Origin: Atrina japonica
Taxonomy: Eukaryota; Mollusca; Bivalvia; Pterioida; Pinnidae
Assembly: GCA_030159075.1 (NCBI GenBank)
Contig: BROG01000453.1
Location: 186,001 to 250,000 of the forward strand
Direction: 5' to 3'
DNA: 64,000 nt
Numbering within the stretch: the stretch's first letter is position 1; every line of letters starts with the position of its first letter. The notes under the pieces were generated by a model. It saw only the letters and a list, made by a program, of their open reading frames with translations, was not told the origin of the DNA and did no database searches. Positions 55,737 through 64,000 of this stretch are shown one piece after another. The position numbers were made by a program, and so were the translations under genes.

Positions 55737-58700
55737 ATATGTGTACCAATTTGTCACTGTTTTACCATTCACTCTTAAGATTCTGGGTACAAATTTTTCA
55801 CTAAATGTGTGCCCTTTTTTGATCACTCTGGTCAATTCTGTAAATTGTGCCACTTTTACTTGATCACTCTAATAGATTCTGTAAATCTTTTACTTGAAAT
55901 GGTATAGAAGTAAATGTGTGTTACATCACAATTCTGTAAATGTCAATTTGATCAATAGATGTAAAGTAAAAACACTCTGGTACAGACTTCAATTTGATCA
56001 TATAATTCTGTGCATTTATCTTGTTAATATCACTTTTACTTGAATGGGATTTGATCACTCTGGAGGTAGGGGTGTAGACACATTATAGACTGTGCCAACT
56101 TGATCTCTCAGTTGGGTGTCCCATCCTCCCTCTTGTTAGATTAAAGGGTCAATTTGATCACTGTGTACAGATTTAGTAAATGTGAGATTTTCCTGGTATA
56201 GAAAATGTGTGTCAAAATCACTCCATTTGTTGGCAACTTGATCTTTTGGATAAATCTACTTGATACTCTGGTATAATGTACCAAATCACTCAGCTTTGTG
56301 TGTACCAATTTGATCACTCTGGTATAGATTCTGTAAATAGGGTGCATTTGACACTCTTGTTAGATTTCTGTAAATGTGTGCCACTTGATCTCTCTTGTAA
56401 GATTTGTAAATGTGTGCCACTTTTACTTGGACTCTGGGTGTAAAATTTGATCACCAGCGATCTGAAATGGTCATTAAATGGTATAAAAATTAGTTTTGCC
56501 TTGTTAATAATGTGTGAACTTAAAGATTCTGTAAAACCAAACTTGATCCCTCTACATGAATATTGGTAGTATAGATTTTGTAAATGAACCAATTTACAGG
56601 TATTGACGTAAATTTGTCAATTTGAAAGGGATCTGTAAATGTGTCACTTATGATAGATTCTGTAGCCACTTTTACTTTCACTCTGGTTAGTGGTACCAAT
56701 TTGCGGAAGATTCTGTAACTACCGATTTGATCATTATGTATAAGACATGTGTGAAAACTCTTGAATTCTGTAAATGTGTGCCAACTTGCAACGGCAACTA
56801 TACTAGATTTGATGTGTGCAAATTCTTGTATTATCTGTAAATGTGTGCCAAATCACTCTGGTATGATCTTTCATTTTTACCACATAGGTAAATGTGTGCC
56901 ACTTTTATTTGATCACTCCTGTAAAAGTACCAATTTATAATATAGACTGTAAATGTGGATCATTAGTGATTCTGTAAAGTGACCTGAAGTTTTGTAAATG
57001 TACCAATTTGATCATTAGATTCTGTAAATGTGTTACCAATTTGCCTATGGGAAAACTTGTATAGATTTGTGTGGTGTCTGTAAATGTGTGCCCTTTTAAA
57101 TGTGTACCAATTTGATCACTCTGGTATACTGTAAAGTACCAATTTTTCTGGTAGATTCTGTAAATGTGTGTCAATTTGATCACCAATTTGATGCCACTCT
57201 GTATATAGTAAATGTTCTGTAAATGTGTACAAATTTGATCACTATGGTATAGATTCTGTGAATGTGTGTCAATTTGTTCAATAGATTCTGTGTGCCAACA
57301 CTTTTACTGTAAATTGATACACTCTGTGGTACCACTTTTAGATCCCTCTTGTATTAGATTCTGTAAATGTGTGCCACTTTTATTTTGTAAATCAATTTGA
57401 CACTCTGGTATAGATTCTGTAAATGTGTGCCATTTTGATCACTCTTGTATACTTGATCAACTTGATCTCTCTTGTATAGATTCTGTAAATGTGTGCCACT
57501 TTTACTTGATCACTTGATACCACTCTAGGTAAATGTGTACCAAGATCACTCTGTAAATGTAAATGTGTGCCACTCTTTTACTGTAAATGTGTGCCAACTT
57601 GATCTCTCTTGTATAGATTCTGTAAATGTGGCCACTTTTACTTGATTCTGGTAAATGTGTCACCATATTTGATCAACTTATGGTATAGATTCTGTTAAAA
57701 GATTCTGTAAATGTGTGCCAACTTGATCTCTCTTGTATAATTCTGTAAATGTGTACCACTTTTATGGTATAGATTCTGTAAATGTGTGTCAATTTGATCA
57801 CTGTGGTATAGATTTTGTAAATGTGTACCAATTTGATCACTCTGTAAATGTGTGTCAATTTAGTATTCTGTAAATGTGTGTGTCTTGTATAGATTCTGAT
57901 GCCACTTTTACTTGATCACTCTGTATATTTGATCACTCTGGTAAGATTCTGTAAATGTGCCAATTTGATCATTATGTATAGATTCTTGATCAATTTGTTC
58001 ACTCTTGTATAGATTCTGTAAATGTGTGCCAACTTGATCTCTCTTGTATAGATTCTGTAAATGTGTGCCACTTTTACTTGATCACTCTGGTATAGATTCT
58101 GTAAATGTGTGCCACTTTTACTTGATCACTCTGGTATAGATTCTGTAAATGTGTGCCACTTTTACTTGATCACTCTGGTTGATTCATAAATGGTGCCATA
58201 CTTGATCACTGTGGTATAGATTCTGTAAATGTGTGCCACTGTACTTGATCATTTGATTCTGTAAATGTCACCAATTTGATCTTGTATAGATTCTGTAAAT
58301 GTGTACCAATTTGATCATTATGGTATAGATTCTGTAAATGTGTGTCAATTTGATCTCTCTTGTATAGATTCTGTAAATGTGTACCACTTTTACTTGATCC
58401 CTCTTGTATAGATTCTGTAAATGTGTGCCACTTTTACTTGATCCCTCTTGTATAGATTCTGTAAATGTGTCTTTTACTTGATCAAATGTGTACCAATTTG
58501 ATCACTCTTTATTCTGTAAATGTGTACCAATTTGGTCATTATGGTATAGATTCTGTAAATGTGTGTCAATTTGTTCACTCTTGTATAGATTCTGTAAATG
58601 TGTGCCAACTTGATCTCTCTTGTATAGATTCTGTAAATGTGTGCCACTTTTACTTGATCACTCTGGTATAGTGTACCAATTTGATCACTCTGGTATAGAT

Positions 58701-59150
58701 TCTGTAAATGTGTAATGATCTGGTATAGATTCTGTGTGTGCCAATTTGACTCTTGTATAGATTCTTTTCAACTCTCTTGTATTCAAATGTGTACCACTTT
58801 TTTGATCCCTCTTGTATAGCAAATTTAATTTATAAAATGTCACTTTTATACAATACTTGGCAACTTTTTACATTCTGTTTTGCCATTATCATTGAGATTT
58901 GTAAATATTTACAGTATAGATTCTGCAATGTGTGACTTGAATCATCTTCTGTAAATGTGTACCACTTTTAAACTGTATAGCTTAATGCCACTTTTACTTG
59001 ATCCCTCTTGTATAGATTCTGTTTTTTACTGATCCCTCTTGTATGATTCTGTAAATGTGTCTTTTACTTGAAAGATTCTGTAAAGTGTCACACTTTTACT
59101 TGATCCCTGGTATACCTGTAAATGTGTGCCAAAACTATTTTTCTCTTTTA
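55737..59150. repeat. 39-bp repeat tract, partly scrambled
   Basis: Complete units (TTTGATCACTCTGGTATAGA then TTCTGTAAATGTGTACCAA or GTGTGCCACTTTTACTTG) alternate with fragments broken at irregular points. Around 56440-57090 the fragments are interleaved with pieces of 53230-53650. Right of about 57950 the units become regular again. Short open frames are by-products. Confidence 0.75.
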
Positions 59151-59239
59151 TCAAATTTTTAACAAATATTTGAATGTCAATACAAACTTCACAGTTTGAT
59201 TAGATTGAGACTAGCAAATTTACATGAGTTGCAGGACTT

Positions 59240-59935
59240 TTTCTTCTCAAACTACAGGGTAAAGTTGAAAACCAGGGTGGACCAATATTCTCAAGAATAT
59301 TTGACTCTTAAGATTTGACAAATTTGAGGATTTTCTCAAACTGGGTAAAGTTGTGGACAATAAAGAAATTCTTAGACAAATTTCTTTCTCAAATGATAAA
59401 ATAATTAAGTACAGGATGTAGCTGACTTAAGTAATTCTTAACAGCGAAAATGGCTGCCCCCTATGTTCGCCTCAGGATAAATAAACACAAATGTCATTGT
59501 CATTGTCGCCCTAGAGTTAGCTTGTTTTGGCCATATGAAGTTTGTGTACATTAGCAATAGAGACTGTAAATTTAGTTGGTACATATGCCCCAGTGTATGT
59601 TCCCAGTCAATTATCTTATCTAATGTATTTAAGCTAATTTACTTGTATCTTGAATATCCTTTATTATGTATGTTATACATATTATATGTATAAATTACTG
59701 ACTTCAGCCATGTATTGGCATTTTACAAGCTGTTTTTAATGTTTTTAAATAGGAACATATCTATTCCCCTTTTTATGCCACAACACGTGCTGCCTACTTG
59801 ATTTTTAATGCATTTCATACCTCTTGGTTGGTTATTAAATAATTAATCATAGATTATGGTAAGAATAATGTTCAAACATCGAAGTTAAGTGAATAATTTG
59901 CCTCAGAATTTTCCTTGTTTATGGTCTCGGGCCCA
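59240..59935. repeat. Dispersed repeat, SINE-free pair of 42830-44030
   Basis: See the paired copy. The junction AAATGATAAAATAATTAAGT (about 59392-59411) is the empty site of the SINE found at 42985. Confidence 0.7.
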
Positions 59936-60464
59936 GATGTCACTCAGCAATTGTTACATTTAAGCAGTATAAGAACCAACAGTCTTCTTTTCATCTTGCT
60001 TTTATATACAGATATGCATTTGTTTTGGTCTCTTTTTCAAAACTTTAACTGTGGTTTTAAGTTTATGATATGTAAACACTTATTAAATCATATTTGTATG
60101 GATTTTATTTTAACTAATACCATAATTCATTGATTTGCCACAATCATTGAAATATATGTATACTCACAATATAATTCTTCAGTTTATTTTCACATATCAT
60201 TAGTTCACATTTATGAGATCAGTTCTTCCATTGCAATTACATGTATATGAACAAAATCAAACATTTGAAATAGTTATAATCATCATAAAATTGATATTCC
60301 AATTTCACACTGTACTGATTATTTAATATACAAGTCAGACCACTGTCCTCTAGCTAGCTGCTACACATGTATCTTTTTGTCATGTGGTAGACATTCTCAA
60401 TCTCATGAGTCAGATATCTTAGTATAGTTTCTTGTTTTATACTATCATAATGAAAATGTATACA
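59936..60464. other. AT-rich non-coding stretch
   Basis: Nothing recognisable. Confidence 0.5.
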
Positions 60465-61512
60465 TTACAAACAGCTACAATACACACATAATAGAAATAT
60501 CACAAACAGCTACACACATAATAGAAACATTACAAACAGCTACACACATAATAGAAACAATACAAACAGCTACACACATAATAGAAACATCACAAACAGC
60601 TAGACACATAATAGAAACATCACAAACAGCTACACATATAATAGAAACATCACAAACAGCTACACACAAAATAGAAACATCACAAAACAGCTACACACAT
60701 AATAGAAACATTACAAACAGCTACACACATAATAGAAACATTGCAAACAGCTACACACATAATAGAAACATCACAAACAGCTATACACATAATAGAAACA
60801 TCACAAACAGTTACACATAATAGAAATATCACAAACAGCTACACACATAATAGAAACATCACAAACAGCTACACACATAATAGAAACATTACAAACAGCT
60901 ACATATATAAGAAAATATCACAAACAGCTACACATGATAGAAACATCACAAACAGCTACACACATAATAGAAACATTACAAACAGCTACACATAATAGAA
61001 ATATCACAAACAGCTACACATAATAAAAACATCACTAACAGCTACACATATAATAGAAACATCACAAACAGCTACAATATATAGAAACATTACACACAGC
61101 TACACAAATAATAGAAAAATTACAAACAGCTACACACATAATAGATATATCACAAACAGCTACACACATAATAGAAACATTACAAATAGCTACACATAAT
61201 AGAAACATTACAAACAGCTACACATAATAGAAATATCACAAACAGCTACACATAATAAAAACATCACAAACAGCTACACATATAATAGAAACATCACAAA
61301 CAGCTACAAACATAATAGAAACATTACAAACAGCTACACACATAATAGAAACATTACAAACAGCTACACACATAATAGAAATATCACAAACAGCTACATA
61401 CATAATAGAAACATTACAAATAGCTACACATATAATAGAAACATTACAAACAGCTACACATATAATAGAAACATCACAAACAGCTACAGTACACAGCATA
61501 ACAGCTAAACAC
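60465..61512. repeat. 30-bp tandem repeat
   Basis: Unit CACAAACAGCTACACACATA plus ATAGAAACAT, about 34 copies with small indels. As 30 bp equals 10 codons, the minus strand reads a repeated Met-Cys-Val-Ala-Val-Cys-Asp-Val-Ser-Ile wherever no indel intervenes. No start context or flanking exon supports translation. Confidence 0.95.
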
Positions 61513-62335
61513 ATAAGAGAAATTCTATGGTATCAAGACATGTCACAACATAGTCTACATACAGTATACCCATATACTGATCTTAATAGGTTGAGTTTTC
61601 CCAGGTTGTGAGCACATGCTCCCCTTCCAAAACCAGGGACTATGAAAGTGTGGGGTGGTAAGATCTCTGATGGACCCTTGTATACTCACACACAAAGGAC
61701 ACCCATACACTGTCATGCTGTAAATTTTCAATTTATCGAGTGGGTGTAAAAACAAAATTTACAACATGACAAATCTCTAAGAGCATATGAAACAACTTAA
61801 ACAGAATGCTCATAAGCAAATAACCATAAGATATAATATACAAATATACAAACTCTCCGACTTGAAATCTTAACCTACATGTACAAAACTTATATCTACA
61901 AGAAAATAAATCCATCTGCAGTTTCTCACTAGAGACAGATGGAAACACAAGATGCAAGCATGCAAATGTATCTATAACATTTCACACTTCACTTTTAGGA
62001 ACTGCACACAAATTACACTAAGTGTTTCTCTGCAGGCAGCACAAGGTCTGTCCCATTATATATAAACAGTAACAGTAGACAGCATATCTCCACAGAGATG
62101 TCAATGAAAGGAATGTTGTAACTTCCTGTTTCACATGTAAATCTGAATAAAACGTGTCATCAAAGATGTCCAGACACTACTGTAGTTCCAACTTCCAATG
62201 TGAATAGATTACAAAAACTGAACAACACATTTAATAAATACAGAAGAAACCTTGGCTAAAATAAGCAAGAAATTTTAAGGAAGCTTTGAAGTCACCATTT
62301 TGGGAAAAATGCATGAAAACATCTTATGTCTGCTA
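61513..62335. other. Non-coding stretch
   Basis: No supported feature. Confidence 0.5.
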
Positions 62336-62339
62336 GATA

Positions 62340-62772
62340 AAAACAAACAAAGCACCCTAAGTAAAGACAGACAATGCACCCCTAAAACAGACAAAGCACC
62401 CTATAAACAGACAAATATCCCAGAGACAGACACAGCACCTTGAAGACAGACAAAGCACCATAGAGACAGACAAAGCACCCTAAAGACAGATAAATATTAT
62501 AAACATAATACCAAAGTTATAATGTCCAACAAATCCTAAAAACATACAAAGCACCCTAAAGACATAAAGTGCTGAAAAGACAGACAAAGCACCTTGAAGA
62601 CAAAACATCCTAATGACAAAGCACCCTAAAGACAAAGCACCAGTAAAAGCAAACTAAAGACATACAAAACATCCTAAAGACAAAGCACCCTAAAGACTAA
62701 GCACCAGTAAAAGCAAACTAAAGACATATGAAACATCCTAAAGACAAAGCACCCTAAAGACAGATAAAGCAC
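62340..62772. repeat. ~20-bp irregular tandem repeat
   Basis: Unit close to ACAGACAAAGCACCCTAAAG, with many shortened or fused copies. A 56-bp segment (AAAGCACCAGTAAAAGCAAA then CTAAAGACATA) appears twice at about 62630-62730. Confidence 0.85.
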
Positions 62773-64000
62773 TTTCATTTCTTTTTCTTTACAAGTGATG
62801 CATGTTTTTCAGAGCAGTGAAATTGGAAAAGGGAGATAACTATAGGGCCATGAAAATGAAGTACTATAAATCACCTACATGCATATTCAACAATTACTTT
62901 ATTTACATGCACTAGAGGTTGATTTGTACACAAATGGTACTATTGGGGACAGCAAGTGGTCTTTATACACAGGTGGTTGTTAAAAAAGCAGGTTTGACTG
63001 TAGGTGACAATTTATGTGACATTGCTTCATACTTGATGGGGGAATCAGACAATACCTGCTGAGCTTTCATACCTTATTTCGGGGGAGGGGGGGGGGTGGA
63101 AGCAGGGCTCATGAAATAGGGACATTAGTAACAATTTCTTCAAGGGCCCATGAAATAGGGACATTAGTAACAATTTCTTCAAATTACACACATTTGGAAA
63201 GCTACTACTGAATTTTAGGATAATTTCCTTTTTATTCTTCTCCTGATCCTGAGAGATCAAGATTGGATTCCTTTTTATGTTGATTTCATATTTTGATTAT
63301 TCATCTATTTAGTATATTGTTATTTTTTATTTAATCATTTGGCTTTTGTTAGTGTTTTTTTGTTTCGTTTTGTTTAATTTAGATGTTTTGGTTTTTTTCA
63401 TGTGATCTTCACAGTGTTATCAATGTTATAATTGTCTTTTTTCCTTTTTCTACAAGTCAAAGTCTATGGAAACCTTTCTACATGTAGTATGTACACATAA
63501 AACAGCTGCAAACAAAGGCCAACACCTGACGTGTCAGGTACAATCAAGCTGATTACATGTTGATGGGATTCAGGATTTGTCTAAAAACAACAACAGACAA
63601 CACTTATAGAGTCATGCTGCTGAGATGACCTTTATAACAGTTTTATCAGTCAAATTCCTGCATAATTCATCACTATAATATAATACACACAAAGAGATGG
63701 CTGATAGGAAGTTAAGTATCAATTGAAGTATCACAACATCTTACAGATAACAAAGTCACACTGAGTGACTGATGTCTCGGGTTGTACAGAACAAGAACAA
63801 CTAAAACTTGTTCTTCATTTGGTAAAACAGTTAACCTGGTGTACATGTAAGTTATTTCTGGTTTCTATGACAACTTGCCACATTCAAATTCAGGGTAAAA
63901 TTTTAAATCACATCTAAATATTGGTTGTTTGTGTTTTGATTTTCAAAACTGTATTTAAGAAATGTTCATAGAACATGGCAGTTTCTGGTCTGTCCAAGGT
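62773..64000. other. Non-coding stretch with small repeats
   Basis: Holds the partner of the 34.7-kb dispersed repeat (62917-63003), a G-run (63080-63097) and a two-copy 37-38-bp direct repeat (CATGAAATAGGGACATTAGT then AACAATTTCTTCAA) at 63109-63182. No gene supported. Confidence 0.6.

Noticed and set aside
60465..61514. Cys/Val-rich decapeptide repeats on the minus strand as a possible secreted repeat protein.
   Set aside because: The 30-bp unit is divisible by 3, so open frames are expected. Indels and stops interrupt it and no signal peptide or exon border is seen.

Overview
The window looks like nuclear DNA of an invertebrate, most likely a bivalve mollusc. Four things suggest this: AT-rich intergenic DNA with a canonical GT/AG-spliced exon, tRNA-derived SINEs with the molluscan-type tail, the short element that opens with AAGAGGCCCAT and closes with CAGGTGAGCT, and GalEa-like Copia and Ty3/gypsy elements. 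The species assignment is inference. There is no rRNA operon, no free-standing tRNA gene and no bacterial gene structure.

Host coding content is very small. The one exon I am confident of is a minus-strand, phase 0-0, 85-codon nucleoredoxin exon at 36317-36571. It ends exactly at the Trp of the expected W-C-P-P-C active site. A possible acidic terminal exon lies at 3540-3661 (minus). The rest is intronic or intergenic DNA filled with mobile elements and tandem repeats.

Layout: 1-197, 42-bp tandem repeat. 1072-1668, AAGAGGCC-type element. 3885-3929, hammerhead-like ribozyme (minus). 4225-7820, (TG)n block grading into a 38-bp satellite. 8120-8850, SINEs. About 8853-17745, a three-level nest: an AAGAGGCC-type element holds a TTAA-flanked TIR element (8961-16799), which holds a Ty3/gypsy element (9745-16556). 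19244-21909, 22-bp satellite split by a SINE. 24.5-28.1 kb, SINEs and MITEs. 29408-34287, a GalEa-like Copia element without reverse transcriptase, itself broken by a 1.6-kb MULE-like insertion (30380-31985). 34.8-35.5 kb, 153-bp repeats. 36.3-36.6 kb, nucleoredoxin exon. 37.4-40.4 kb, a cluster of TTAA elements. 40.4-41.7 kb, 39/42-bp repeats. 42.8-44.0 kb and 59.2-59.9 kb, paired dispersed repeats. 44.7-46.3 kb, 23/37-bp satellite. 51.1-52.8 kb, third TTAA element. 53.0-59.1 kb, 39-bp repeats that include a strangely interleaved tract. 60.5-61.5 kb, 30-bp repeat. 62.3-62.8 kb, 20-bp repeat.

The genes do not form a pathway. The story is layered transposition and satellite growth around one split redox gene. 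Three unrelated repeat families end in TTAA. I found no convincing undescribed multi-gene system. The observations most worth checking are the hammerhead motif, the MYND-like finger inside a Ty3 element, the TTAA families and the interleaved tract near 55-59 kb.
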